From contig ML978216.1 in the NCBI GenBank assembly GCA_010015745.1, positions 44,428 through 108,427 of the forward strand: 64,000 nt of DNA, read 5' to 3'. This document shows, in pieces, positions 10,830 to 22,472 of the stretch. The notes under the pieces are model-generated. The model did not search any database. It was given only the letters and a program-made list of their open reading frames with translations, and was not told the DNA's origin. The translations under genes were made by a program, and so were the position numbers. This DNA is from Setomelanomma holmii. Lineage: Eukaryota > Ascomycota > Dothideomycetes > Pleosporales > Phaeosphaeriaceae. Within the stretch, counting starts at the first letter, position 1, and each line of letters begins with the position of its first letter.

Positions 10830-11779
10830 CTATCCCGAGCACGTCTCCCAACCGTTGATGATGCAGCGAATGTCGCGAGTAAAGTCCTTACCCCAGAACT
10901 GAGGGAACTCGCGAATAATCTTGCCGCCTAGAGGGTCGATAGCACGATCGACGAGTTGGCGTGTATCGCTATACCGATCAGCAAATTTTTCTATGAAATT
11001 TCAGAAGTTTCTACTTACGCATAGCAACAGTCCCAGCTACCGTAGCCGGACCAGTAGTTATATAAGATAATGTGCATATAGTTGCGCAACTTCTCGTCAG
11101 CAGCGTTGTTGGGGAAATTGACCTGCAGTTATGTCAATAACACATCTTACTGTCATGCGAGCACAGCACCGCTTACGAGAATCTGATCGCCGACATTGCA
11201 ACCCTTGACGCCTGCCATATCGTAGCAGTTGGTATGTGGGATTGGACGAGTCGTGACCGCCTCCAGCGTACCAGCGATCGTGCCGATAAGTAGTTTGCGA
11301 ATATTCTCTGTGTCCCACCGAGCATAAACGTCCTGGAACTTGGTGACGCAATCAGTGACGCCGCCGGGCGGAAGGCGCATGCAGCGCGTGTTGAACTCGA
11401 GGTATCCAGGATTGGTGCATGAGTTCCACTTGGAGCCCTCAGGGCAGCCCTTGTCGAGAAGAACCCAAGTGGTGCGGTAGAGGTCTGCGGCGATCACTTT
11501 GCCGACGGCGGTCTTCTTCTTGTCCATTCATATCTGTATGGTGGAGTAGTCGTGGTATGTCTCCCAAGGGGAGTCACCCACCGCTGTCAAAAGGATTAGC
11601 CATGTGACGTTGTGCGTGGGTTTGTAGGTGACCTTACCAGTCATGTTGGCTATAGGAAGGGTAATGTTGAGACGCTCGAAATTGGAGAGATCGGGTCCGT
11701 CGGACATTGGAACTGCGTCGACGAGGGCAGCGAGACCAATAATGGCCAAGCTGAAGATGAACTCGAAGAGAGCAGTCAC
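10830..11779 (-). pseudogene. Cysteine-containing secreted protein, one in-frame stop
   Basis: Four exons fit: 11779-11638, 11583-11177, 11122-11019 and 10968-10830, with introns of 54, 54 and 50 nt and good GT/AG and branch signals. The N-terminus is a signal-peptide-like hydrophobic run (FSLAIIGLAALVDA), then NITLPIANMTG with N-glycosylation sites, a Cys-rich middle (CPEGSKWNSC, CMRLPPGG, NCYDMAGVKGC) and a C-terminus ending IRCIINGWETCSG. The first codon is GTG, with no ATG found upstream within about 100 nt. TGA in exon 2, directly before the codons for MDKKKTAV, cuts the frame; no splice choice removes it while keeping frame. A TATA box lies upstream. I do not recognise the family. It is probably inactivated by one C-to-T change (CGA to TGA) and possibly by loss of its ATG. 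Confidence 0.55.
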
Positions 11780-11885
11780 AATAGCTACCGGAAAGACGTG
11801 GGCTAGTTGAGTTGAAACTTTTGTTGAGCTTCCTTACTGTTGACTGTGTGTTATGATGGTAGATAGTCAGTGAGGCGGCAAGACC

Positions 11886-11895
11886 GTTTTATATG
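11886..11895 (-). promoter_or_regulatory. TATA box candidate
   Basis: CATATAAAAC reads on the minus strand about 110 nt before the GTG that begins the secreted-protein frame. The spacing suits a fungal core promoter with transcription starting near 11855. Supported by sequence and position only. Confidence 0.4.
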
Positions 11896-12256
11896 CGCCG
11901 GGACGGGACTCGAGTACTTGGAAGCGACAGCAAACGGCTTACCTAGAGAGCGGCCTAGCGTGGTCAGTGAATCGGGTCCGCAGGTGAGAGACTATAGGAA
12001 GCGGTGCGTTTGTGGTATCTGCCGAAAACGCTCGACGAGGCCTAAGCAGAGGAAATTGTGAGTGGTTAAGCCTTCTAAGAGCATATTGAGAATATACGAA
12101 AGATAATTTAATGTTAGGTACATATATCAAGGAGCGTATAATCGAGAATTGATGAAGAAAGGAATGTTGCGGTGGAACAACACCGCTCTTTACCATCGTG
12201 TGGAGTATCGTCTACCCCTTTCTGCATCTACTCCTTCTGCCATGATTTGACGATTC

Positions 12257-14154
12257 TCAAAGCAAAGCAAGCGAAGCAACTGTTGCGACCAGCAAGGCCG
12301 TAAGTCCACCATTATACTTCGAGTTCGCATCATTCTTCTTCGCATACGACTGCGCCTTCGCATCGTATTACAGACACTGTTTCTCAGCCTCAACTGGAAC
12401 AATATCACCCGAATGGAAGTAGTCCGCGGTGCCGTCACAAATGAAGGGCCGATTGTTGTACTGCATCTTGTCAACACCAGACAACAACCACATGTCAGAA
12501 AGAAGAACGACTTACGAATCCAGACGCGTAGGCACCAAAATTCCAACTACGGCTGAAATCAACATTGAGCATGTTCTGCAAGTCTCCGCCAGAGGAACAG
12601 TCGCTTTTCACCCCTGAGATCTGCTTCGCGGTCGCGTTGATAATGGGCGTGTCGATGTATCTGCCGGCGCGGAGATTAATGTCATCGAGGAAGTTCTGGC
12701 TGATGATGTCATCAAACAAGGCGTCTTGAAAGTGGAATTGGCTTGAAATGTTGTGCGTAGAGCTAGCCAGAGGTCTAGAGATGTTCTCTCGGCCTGGGCA
12801 TTCCAAGGAAGCGCTTTGAACGTCGTGTTATCCCTGCATTGCAGTGTCAGCGTAAGAGACTTGGAGTGAACGACTTGGTTACCATTGAGTCTGTGTAGCT
12901 TTGACTGCGTCGTCATTGTCCGTATTGATGGAGAAAGATGCTTGCGCACCTTCCGGAACCTGAGCATGTGTCAACAACCACCAAGGCACACAGTAAGGCG
13001 TTGATTACATACCGCCATGTCGAGACCATATTCTGTTAGGCTGAGCGTGCCTGTATAGTTGTACCCGGCTGCCAAGAACGGCCCGTATAGGACAGCCGCA
13101 GACCCAACACCAGGAATGCGGAACTCATACGTCGAAGCTAGGAATAATTCAGTCAAGAACTACCAAGACTGCTTGATGGTAGTAGACAGCTTGATGTGTG
13201 CTTTGACACCGTGCGCGGTGATGCTGGCACTACCGACTATGTCCGGTACCGACGTGATCGAAACGTCCGTCACTCCGAATTGAGCTGACACAACATCGAT
13301 ATTACCTTCCATCGAGCACTTGATACACTTGATCTCAAGCGGACTATTTGTTGGCAACGGTAACACCTTATTGTTGATCGTCGTTGCGAGGTTGATGCGA
13401 GTCGAGGTTGGCGCGGCAGTATCGACTGCAGCAGGTGCAGATTGAGCAAGGCCTGCAGGCGCAGACGCAAGTATTGCCGCCCCTCGGATAGTCTGGCGGA
13501 GCTGCAGACTGCGACCACGAGGCTTGTGCTCTTGGAGCTCCAACGGTTCGGTCGTGTAAACGAGGTCGATCTTGATGAAATCGAATGGGGATTGCCACTG
13601 AGTGCGCACGCCTCGAAGGGTGACAGAGTCTTTGGACATGTCTATGACGTAAAGTACCCTAACCGAAGTGAGATGAGTCCACTAGTCACAGCGATATACC
13701 AGAACTTACCGGTATACCGTTCGCTCATGCTTGTCGTTGCACGAAGCATGGGAAGTGATAATATATCCGCCCACGAGGTTGTGGACCTTGTCCAAAGCCG
13801 AGCGATACAGGCTATTTGTTCGGTGAAGAGTGATAGAATCTGATGTGCATGAAATATCACTGAGTTAGTCTTCCATATCTCCCAATATAAGCATCGGCTT
13901 CTTCGAACCAATCCGAATGTTGGCGCCGAAGCATTTGTTGACAGGAGCATTACATACGATCGAATATCAGCCTTTGAAACACCTTTCATGTATTGACATT
14001 GTACCATCTGACCAAGCGAGCGTAGCCTCATTGCTGTACGAGACGGCTCCCTACGCCTTCGCAGATGACCTTTGGGTGCAGCGGCGCGGAGCTCACGGCC
14101 GCTGAAGGCTGTGACCATGGTGAGAAGACCCAGGAGAAGGGTACGTGAGATCAA
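12257..14154 (-). pseudogene. DUF7029/DUF7223-type GPI-anchored cell-surface protein, degenerate
   Basis: The translated pieces match the architecture of fungal secreted proteins with a DUF7029-like N-terminal and a DUF7223-like C-terminal domain. In order there are a signal-peptide-like start (TLLLGLLTMVTAFSG, first codon TTG), KPMLILGDMED, GGYIITSHASC and HERTVYR, then DFIKIDLVYTT, ITAHGVKAHIKL, YEFRIPGVGSAAVLYGPFL, a conserved INLRAGRYIDTPIINATAKQ, RPFICDGTADYF, and a hydrophobic GPI-type tail (LTALLVATVASLALL). Introns remain recognisable at about 13017-12962 and 12881-12841. The frame is broken by TAA at 13867-13865, TAG at 13162-13160, a frameshift near 12730, and TAA at 12370-12368 just before the GPI tail. 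A TGA near 13968 may be another break. Not functional as read. The gene lies next to another broken secreted-protein gene on the same strand. Confidence 0.75.
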
Positions 14155-15979
14155 CGTGAACAGCGTCTTCAGTTGCTAGTTGAAGTCGCTTGTGTTATCC
14201 GAGTTGTGAGAAGTGTCCATGTTATGATCAGGCTATAGTCAGGCGTGATATGTGGCGGGTTCGTTCGTGCTTAGACACGCCAACTTATAGGCGGAGCTGA
14301 ACGATGTGTTCGTCAAGGCAAGGCCCACGCGTCCCATTGTCCAGGTGTAAAGCGGCTCAAGGGTGATCACGAGTATCCAATCACGGTATTCCGCCACAGC
14401 TTTTTCGCTTAAATTGTCATGTCGTTTGTTGACAGCCTGCTGGGGCTTCTCAGAGATGATAAGAGAAGACGTAGCTCCAAGCGAAGATGCAGTAAGCAAG
14501 CCAAAGTCGGCCCTCATATCAATGGCTCAACTGTGCTTGGCCAATGAGTTCGGATTCCCACGCTACTTGTGGTCGTACAGCGAAGATCCATGGCCCCAGC
14601 CCCTACATGGTGCCGGTGAGTATAGCGATGATTGTTCAATCAAGAGCCGAATAAAGCGATGATCCTAGCGTAAAGCCCGATGTTGTGTGGTTCGAGACCA
14701 TGTCAAATCTCTTCACGTGAAATGCAACGGTTTGGCTGAAATTGGGGTGCCCTATGGCGATGAAAGCCACGCATCGGCAAGTTGGGCTCTGTCCAGTATG
14801 ACTCGATTTCATCGACAATTGCAGTGTCTCATACATTCATCGTACAGTAACCAAGAAGGCTGCGAAGCCCTACTCCAAGTTTCGTTGCCTAGATATGGCG
14901 AGCGTAGAGACAAGGTTCCCTGTTCGTGTGTTTGTTGGCGTCTGGCAAATTTTGGTAATACCATCAAAGGTTTTCGACCGTGCAAACGCAGTGGGTATTG
15001 ACAATGGGGCAAGGTTGAGAAGAACCGTGTCGTATTGAATCTATGAGGAAGAGCTATTTAAGTAGGCAGGCGTGAGCGATCTGACTCTGAGGTTAAGCAC
15101 TAGTCCCAATCAGGCAGATCGCGAGGAAAGAGAAAAGACGGAACCTGGGGCAAGCGCCCTCCTAGGCGGGTGCACACACCCCGACGGACAGGTATGAAGT
15201 AGACGTTGGCGTGCTTATTCGTAGTATCCGAAAACTGCGCTTCGCAACGAGGTCGAAATGCGGCTCTGTTTGGCCTCGAAAATAACAACGAGGCAATACC
15301 TTCCCTCATTCGACAAGTGGTCGTACCGCGACTCGGAAATAACCACAAGATCAGCGATGCTGGATCCAAAAAAAAAAAGACACCTGGCAATCGGTGAGAG
15401 CAACCGACTAGCAGGCTAATTGGCGGGTTTCCGACGCGAACGCGCAGTGGTCTCAGCTTGGCGTACACTCAGCCTAACAAGTTCTACGTACTTCGGTCTC
15501 GCGCGTGCAGCCTGACATCCAGAACCGGCGAGTGCATGTCCGATGTACATTCCGAACGAGGCTGCAAAAGCGAAACCACGGCTCAGAATCTTCACAACCT
15601 CAGTCTATAATGGCACCAGACCCTGGTCGCAGCGACTGCATACTTGTGCCAAGAGTGTCTGCATGTCGAAGGCCTATAAGATGGACTATTCTGTCCTTGT
15701 GGCTGGAGACTATGCATCGTAAACTTTGATGTTGTCTCAGCCTCCACTTGGCATGATGCTGGCTAATCAAGGGTTGTGGTCTCTCGTGGCTGCTCTTCGA
15801 TGCGTCTCCGCACTGCTTGTCTTTTGGTGCAGTGCGACATGGGTGAAAGGGAGTCTCTGTCTTAAGAAACCGCCACGTGGTCCCACCGGTCCCTCTTCAG
15901 CATCAGGACTCCTGAGTGAGCCAACGAGTGCCGCTCGTTGTCGCTTGTTGTCGCTTGTCGGGCCCAATCTGTTGCAAGA
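14155..15979. other. Intergenic, no supported gene
   Basis: About 1.8 kb with only short, mutually overlapping frames. A run of ten or more A occurs at about 15368. Upstream of the secreted pseudogene there may be old promoter sequence; nothing specific is supportable. Confidence 0.5.
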
Positions 15980-17857
15980 TCAGGCTATCGATATCGTTCG
16001 TGCCACATGACCAGCCTGTACTGCCTCACCATCCATTATGCCATGGACGTAAGCATCGCCCACGAGACGGAACAGATTTGCTTCGTTGCTCTCATCAGAT
16101 TGGTCCGTGGGCCGCAATATGAACGGTACTTGTCCACCATACAGTACCCATACTTCGTCCCCAGGCTGAGTATCTGGCGGGCCGATACTTATGTAGCCTG
16201 ACTGTGTGACGAAGAAAACGTGATTGGGTACCATGCCGCAGACTGACTCCCAAAGCTCGCTGTTGGGACTATACCTCCCCTGGCCCTCTAAAAGTGTTTC
16301 GAGTTCCAGGTATACTGGACCGCTTGAGACAACTGTCCTCGAGCACTCCGGAAATGCACGACGGCTCCAAGAACCTGTGTCGCGACTTTGTTCTCTAATG
16401 TGAGCTTTCATAGACTCAAATGAAACAAGCGTACTATCGTCCGCTCTCGCCACCGGAAACTCCTCCATGATGAAGTCGCCTATCATCGTTTTTTGGAAAG
16501 CGTTAGACCACGATTGACCGGTAAAGTAGCGTTTGGACAGCTTATGCGCAGATACAGTATTTCCCAACATGGCCCAGGCGTGGTCGATGACTTCCAAAAC
16601 AGCTAAAGCGTCAATAGCGTCCCGATCACTGACGCTGTAGACTTGACCGACATGGGCAACTCTATCAACGTACACCCCAGTCATAGCAAGCATTTTGCCG
16701 TCATTGCATGCTGCAATTTCTAAGGTATTCTCAGCGTTCGCCCGGAAAGCGCGATATCGATGGGAATGAGTCCACCATTTCAACTGCCGCTTCTCAACCC
16801 AATTCGTGCACGCGAAGTCGATAGCCCAAGTTGCCAGTCCAGGCGTTCTGTGAGGCATCTCACTTGAGCCTAGAAGTGGTCTGAGACCACCCTCGTCTCG
16901 AATCAGATCCAACGTCACATACTCAAATAAAGTGGCAACAGGAATGTCATAACGACACTGCACAGCTGACGAGAGCGCATTCGGTGGGATCAAGCCCAGT
17001 AATGCGTATACCTTGTCTCGCGGATCGGTAGCATCCCGGTGCCGCCATCGCATGAGTAAATCGAGCGGCCCGTCTTCGTGCTCCGAGTGGATGAATCCAT
17101 GAACTGGATAGAGCAATCGTCGCAAAAGCGGTGTAAATCTGCCCCGCGCAGAGCAAAACTGCCGGGAAAACAGTGCTCTCATCCGGTCGCCGCGCAAATT
17201 GTATGCTGCACGGAGTACTGCTTCCCGTGACAAGTACAAAGGTCCCCATATCATGGTAGCGTTCGGTGGCAAGATAGCTTCTTGAATCGTCCAGACACGT
17301 GACCACCAGGGATTCCCGTACATGGAGAATGCAGCGAAGGCTCGTCTTGTGCGAATGCCACGCTCGCTGTCTTCGAAGAGAACCGGGAGCACCGAACGCC
17401 TGGTCGACGAAGCTATCGATGCATAATTGAGGAATGCAAAGACCTCTGCGGCGTCCGCGAGATCGAACCCCTCTCCTTTCACTTCTCCGAACCACATGAT
17501 GCAGTAAGCACATCTTCTATAGATGTCCCGCATCATAGCAACCTGAGCCGCACGTTCATCATTGTCCAGCTGATTGATGCATAGCTGATCGATCCAGATA
17601 GCACGCGTTCCAATCTTCTTACGGAGTCGTCTGAGAGCAGCGTGAAGATTACTTGTGACTTGGACACAAAGTCCTGATATTTCAATCTCTTTCTCATCGT
17701 TTCGTTCACCCCAGACATAACTCAAGGCTTCATACTCATTAACGGCGTCCAGGTTGATGATCCGAATTTCGCACTTCATTTCGTCGTCGTCACATCCTGG
17801 TAGCAGGTCCAGAACGCGTATTTCGCGTCCTACTGGGCGTGGGCAGGCTGCGAGCAT
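15980..17857 (-). CDS. HET (heterokaryon incompatibility) domain protein
   Basis: Single exon, 625 residues. The N-terminal HET domain is clear: EYEALSYVWG at about residues 42-51, an acidic insert, then HAALRRLRKK, AIWIDQLCINQ at about 89-99 and QVAMMRDIYRRC, with a Trp-rich follow-up including WWSRVWTIQEA. The remaining 400 residues contain DPRDKVYALLGL, usual in the HET-6/TOL class, and a long C-terminal region ending in GDEVWVLYGGQVPFILR and LVGDAYVHGIMDGE, also standard for the class. HET proteins trigger regulated cell death when genetically different hyphae fuse; which partner this one senses is unknown. No NACHT or STAND domain is attached. Length and motifs look intact, so it is probably functional. 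Confidence 0.92.
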   Translation of the reverse strand: MLAACPRPVGREIRVLDLLPGCDDDEMKCEIRIINLDAVNEYEALSYVWGERNDEKEIEISGLCVQVTSNLHAALRRLRKKIGTRAIWIDQLCINQLDNDERAAQVAMMRDIYRRCAYCIMWFGEVKGEGFDLADAAEVFAFLNYASIASSTRRSVLPVLFEDSERGIRTRRAFAAFSMYGNPWWSRVWTIQEAILPPNATMIWGPLYLSREAVLRAAYNLRGDRMRALFSRQFCSARGRFTPLLRRLLYPVHGFIHSEHEDGPLDLLMRWRHRDATDPRDKVYALLGLIPPNALSSAVQCRYDIPVATLFEYVTLDLIRDEGGLRPLLGSSEMPHRTPGLATWAIDFACTNWVEKRQLKWWTHSHRYRAFRANAENTLEIAACNDGKMLAMTGVYVDRVAHVGQVYSVSDRDAIDALAVLEVIDHAWAMLGNTVSAHKLSKRYFTGQSWSNAFQKTMIGDFIMEEFPVARADDSTLVSFESMKAHIREQSRDTGSWSRRAFPECSRTVVSSGPVYLELETLLEGQGRYSPNSELWESVCGMVPNHVFFVTQSGYISIGPPDTQPGDEVWVLYGGQVPFILRPTDQSDESNEANLFRLVGDAYVHGIMDGEAVQAGHVARTISIA

Positions 17858-18474
17858 GAATGCTAGTCCATGTCAAAGGGAGGAGAAGCTTACCAAGAGC
17901 AAGACCATGTTCTTCCATACTAGAGACAGCGGAAACGTCCCCGTCCGAAGCAGGAAGAAAGAGCAGAAGCTTGGTGGTGAGCTATGATACTCGCCATTCT
18001 AGAGTGGGGCAGATGTGTAAGAGGTAGGAGCGAAGCAGCGATTAGGCTCCCACGGACCAACCCCGCTAGCGCATCGTTGATTGGTCGGAGTCATTACAAC
18101 CCCGCGATGCCTGTCTAGTCATGAAGATTGTCAAGGACGCCGCTGCGATGCTTGATGTTCACAAGACATGCACGACAAGAATAGAGTTGGAGAGATAAAA
18201 GCTTGCCACGCTATGCCACCCAAGGAACTCGCTAGCAAGAAGCAAGGCAGCAATGAAAGAATAAACATACACGAACAGCCTCATCATCACACGTCAAATC
18301 CCGTTTGTGCCAATCCTCTTGCGGCAGTTTACATCATCTCCCGGAGGTGTCCTAGTTGCAACCGCTAAAAGTCCGCAGTCGAGATCTAATGTTCCAGGGT
18401 ATGAGCCGTCTACGGAAACCGTTCCTGCAATGATATCAACAACTCTTTCAGAAAACGGCCAAATTATGCGAGTC
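17858..18474. other. Intergenic between HET gene and coronin
   Basis: No gene supported. It must hold the HET promoter and the coronin 3' end, both on the minus strand. Confidence 0.5.
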
Positions 18475-20692
18475 TTATGACCTCGCAGATTCAAGCTCGA
18501 GTTCCAACTCCCTGATGCGCTCGTCCTTCTCACGGTCCGATGGCTCCTGCGTGCCGAGTTTACTCTTCAACTGCGTGACTTCCCGGATGAGTAGCGCAAT
18601 CTGGTCGGACTGATCTGCCATCACTCGGTTCTGGTGTTCGAGCTGAGATTTTATCTCAGACAATGCGTGGCCGAGCGCAGAAGCGGGTCCGCCAGAGCTC
18701 GGTGCTGGAGTGGAGGTGGGTGCTGATGCCGGTGCAGGTGTAGGCTCAACCTTCTTCAACGTTGATCCTGGCTCAGAGGAGGAAATGGTTGGCGCAGGTG
18801 TGGGTTTGGCCGGTGCTGTCTCAGGCTCTCGGCTAGCAACTGGAGCCTTGGCCTTCTCTTCCTGGTGCGCAGCGGTGACTGACGGTCGTGCCACAGGCTT
18901 CGCGACTTCTTCGAAGCTCGATTCACTTTCCTTGTCTGAGACTTCGTCATCAGCGAATTTTGCTGCTCCAGCGGCCAATGATTGCTTGTTGTCGGTCATG
19001 GACGGCGGCGGTCCACGAGAGGCGACTGGGGCAGGTGCGGGCTCCGCTGCCTTCGGTGGCTCGACCTTTGCAGGCGCAGGTTGGGTCATAGCAGGCTGTG
19101 GCGGCTTGTAGTTAGACGGGACCTCCTTCGGCGCCTCACCGTCATACACACTTTCTAGAGATATCTTGGGTGGCAATGCCGTCTTGCCGCCGAACCACTC
19201 AGACGCGGTTGTACCAGGCTTGAGACCGGTAGTGGGTGGGTAGATGTCGCTCTGAAACATTTCGGATCTGCGGGGAACGATGAACGAAACAGGTTCGATG
19301 TAGGCATCGTTGACAGTCTTGAAGGCGCGGAGGACCTCGTTCTCGTGGAGATTGATGCCGCGCTTGGGGAGAAATGCGATACCTCTTTGTGGATTGGGCG
19401 ACGTGTACTGGGTGAGGTACTCGAATTTGTCGTTCTCATATTCGTAGTAGCGGATGTTCCCGTCACTGTTCAAGTCAGTATTTGTGATTCAGGAGTCGGT
19501 GGTAGAACTTACCCCTTGCCAGCAAGGTACAGACATTGCGTGCCATCGTCCCAGAACGGCATGCATACCCCCGAGATAGAGTCGAGGATTTCGAAACCAC
19601 CAATGGGCCCCGATGGATTACGAGGATCCCACAAGCCCAATTGGCGATCGCTCATGCGGGAGAAGCCGGTGGTGGCAATGCGGTCATGCTCTCCCATCCA
19701 TACAGCGCGGCTGTTCTTGGCTCCAGGATGCCCAGGCACTTCCTGCGCGGGCTTCTCCTGTCGCACATCCCATACGCGCAACTTCTTGTCTCGGCTTGTC
19801 GTGACTAGGTATGCTCCGTCGGCGCTCCACGATAATGATTGTACAATGTCGTTGTGCTTGAGAGTGAGCTTCGCAGCGCCCTGCTCGACATCCCACAGCT
19901 TGACGGTGTAGTCGCCGGAAGAAGAGGCTAGAACGTTCTCGGCGGCGGTGTTGAAGAGGACGTGACCGACTTTCCTATTGAATTATTAGAAGTGGTCCGC
20001 GGTTGAGCAAGAGCAATCCAAACCTCATGTGGCCGCTAAGCCTAGCCTGTGGAGAGACGTCGGCTGGTTCATCGGCATCTGTGTGCAATGTGAAGCCTTC
20101 TGGCACTTTCCAGATGAACACCTGTTTGTCGTGAGTGCACGCCTTCCAACCTGTAAGGATTGCTGTACCTTGCCATCGTCGGACGCAGACGCGATGAGGG
20201 AGTCGTTGAAAGGACTCCTGTGAGGTTGTTAGTATTGCCATCTCGAATGCTATGCGAAGGTATGCGCGCACCAGTCGGTGTCGAGGACAGCAGCAGTGTG
20301 GCCGCGGAAGAGAGGGATCTGGTCTGGAGCTCGACCCTTCTCATTGATGGGGATGACAGCAAAGGCGCCACCGCCGCTAGCTTCCCAATTGACTGCTATA
20401 TATTCTGGGTTGGCCTAGACAGTATGAGCGCCCATCTATAGAGGTCGCGTGCGCAGCGAAGCTGACCTTGATCAGGTTGGTGTCCCAGGCGTTCTTGGAG
20501 ATGCGGAGATTATCATAGCACTGCTCCTATAGACTTGTTAGTATATGGCTCGAGAATAAGGGGCGACCTGCTTTACCTTCTTTGCACCTTGTCCAAAGAC
20601 GTGGCCTGCGTGCTATTGTCAGTACATACGCCGAGCTGAAGTGTGAGACAATACCCACGATACTTGGAGGCTCTCACAAAGCGGCCAGCCAT
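18475..20692 (-). CDS. CRN1: Coronin, actin-binding WD40 protein
   Basis: Eight exons close perfectly: 20692-20659, 20605-20577, 20526-20467, 20414-20272, 20217-20169, 20121-20024, 19974-19513 and 19465-18475, giving 621 residues; introns are 47-54 nt. The start MAGRFVRASKYRHVFG is the coronin signature. WD40 repeats follow (LIASASDDGKVFIWKVPEG, GDYTVKLWD, DKKLRVWD), then the conserved ISGVCMPFWDDGT and LYLAGKGDGNIRYYEY of the propeller's C-terminal extension. After EWFGGKTALPPKISLE comes a long Pro/Ala/Glu-rich linker and a terminal coiled coil (about residues 560-619) that would trimerise the protein and bind Arp2/3. Coronin bundles F-actin and regulates Arp2/3 at cortical patches. Nothing unusual apart from the long linker. 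Confidence 0.96.
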
Positions 20693-21167
20693 GGTGACGA
20701 TGTCGATGTGGGCGGGTTCAGAATGGAAGGAATTGGTATGAGAGTGTTTACGCCCACGACACTATCTTACAGGAGACACTGGGATGATGAGAGGCTGTGT
20801 TGTGGTTTCGATGTTTCGAATGCTTGCATGACGGACGCTTTAGCGCGCGTCTTGGCGGTGGACCCTGGCCATTCCCATCCCAACGGTCCCGCCAGCTCTT
20901 ATTCTCCAACACTTAACACATCACATTCACTCGGTATCCGATGTACCTTCGAAGTCGACAGGTCCTGCATTAATATCGTTGCACATTGAACCCCAAAAAC
21001 GTATCATTGAATGGCAGCATTGTCACATGGGAAGAGCTTGGGTTGATGACACCACATCAAGGGTTACTAACTTTAGATTGAAGCTGGAAGGCTATTAGGG
21101 ATGAGATAATTGAAACATTCGCATATGTCGACCGCTATGCGCAATATACTTGGGACGGAGACGCTAC
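20693..21167. other. Coronin promoter region and flank
   Basis: No gene supported. Contains the upstream region of coronin (minus-strand gene starting at 20692) and the 3' side of the next minus-strand gene. Confidence 0.5.
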
Positions 21168-21755
21168 CTAGATATCTTCGAGAACTCGACGACCAGCTCT
21201 AGCCTCAGCCATACCTAGTTCTTCGCATTGTCCACGAATCCAGGCAGTCCAGTCACCGTCGCCAGCCTCGAAAACAACATTCTTGCTCGGGTACACGACC
21301 CATTGGACCATAGTGAGCGCCTTATCAACGCCTTTGTTGAAGAGTTCGATTTGCTCCGGTGACCAGCCATGGAAAACGCCAGCCAACGACTCGCGAACTT
21401 TGTCCTTGAATGCGGTTTCAACCACAGTGATGTATCGTTCCAGGTAGTTGCGACGCAATTTTCGACCTTAATGATCTGCATCTTGGTCGATGGGAAACTT
21501 TTGAGAGCCGTCGTCGCCTGAGCGTGGATGCGCAACGTCCTGGTCCACTGCCTGAACGAAGCCCGTTGACCAAGCCAGATCGCCTGGAACCTTGTTCTGG
21601 AAGTCGACGGCTCCATCTAAATGCGTGGCGACCAGCCCAGGGATGAAGTAAAGCATCTTGCCTATAGCTAAGCCCATGTGCCACGGCTGGTGCGCATTCG
21701 TGCGCACCTTAGCCATCGCCTCGGGAGTCTCGAGGCTGTAGTCCGTCTTCTTCAT
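21168..21755 (-). CDS. Unknown conserved-looking protein, in-frame TAA
   Basis: A continuous minus-strand frame runs from ATG 21755 (MKKTDYSLETPEAMAKV) to the stop at 21168, interrupted once by TAA at 21470-21468. Coding character is good on both sides: HQPWHMGLAIGKMLYFIPG upstream, and RNYLERYITVVETAFKDKV and VVFEAGDGDWTAWIRGQC downstream. No GT-AG pair removes the stop while keeping frame. CAT-TAA-GGT could derive from CAT-CAA-GGT by one CpA to TpA change. Without the stop the product would be about 195 residues. I do not recognise the family; Trp and charged residues near the end suggest a soluble domain. Either a fresh pseudogene, or the first part alone (95 residues) is made. Confidence 0.45.
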
Positions 21756-22472
21756 GGCAAGTATGCTTGTGGTCGAAAGCTCGAAGTGGTTATTACTCCG
21801 TTTAGTTGAATTGGGTAAGTTTGAAGTCCCTGTTCCAGCAGCGTGAGGAGAACGTGTTATCTGACCGCTTTTGGTGGACACGTTCGTAAGTTGCTGTGGC
21901 AATTCTCTTCAGGGGATAGAAGTAGAAGTGAAGAAGCTTATGTCTAGCAGGTGCTGGATCTTGCATTGTGAGTTGCAAGAAGTGAATGCTCACGACGTGC
22001 GGCCAACGCGGGTCATGCTGTTTTCCTCGATTCACAATGTCTTACTGCACAATGTGTGTGTGGTTGTGTCGGTTCCGTCCAGCAGTCGATGAGCTACAAC
22101 TGGCGCAATCGATATGACGCTTCTGGTCACGCCCATCGCGCTAGTCTAACTCCACAGGATGCAGCAATTAAAGGTCAGGCCACAGAAAGATGAGCTGGAA
22201 TATCACGACTGCGCAGTCTTCGGAAAGAAATCGAAGGCATGCTGGATTAGAGGACAGATTCACAGCAACACTCTCTGAGCCACTTACACCACAATCCTGT
22301 CGTCAAAGAGATGACATCGCCTTATACGTGTGCATGCGCTTGCGCAATGACAGACAGTGCATTGTCCATTGTCGCAAACGCCATTTAGATCGTCACCTTA
22401 GCATATGTTGTTCTCGTCGGTATCGGCTACCGCATCGCAGTCTACCAGCGAGCAAAGGTCTAAGCCTCAGGA
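21756..22472. other. Intergenic between divergent genes
   Basis: Shared upstream region of the minus-strand gene ending at 21755 and the plus-strand gene starting at 22473. No coding or RNA feature supported. Confidence 0.45.

Noticed and set aside
13160..13162. A 26-nt intron (GTAGTT...CCTAG) that would remove the TAG in the DUF7029/7223-type gene
   Set aside because: Too short for splicing and it would break the reading frame.
18710..19111. 133-codon plus-strand frame opposite coronin
   Set aside because: It is the antisense of the Pro/Ala/Glu-rich coronin linker; its Gly/Ala/Ser composition is explained by that.
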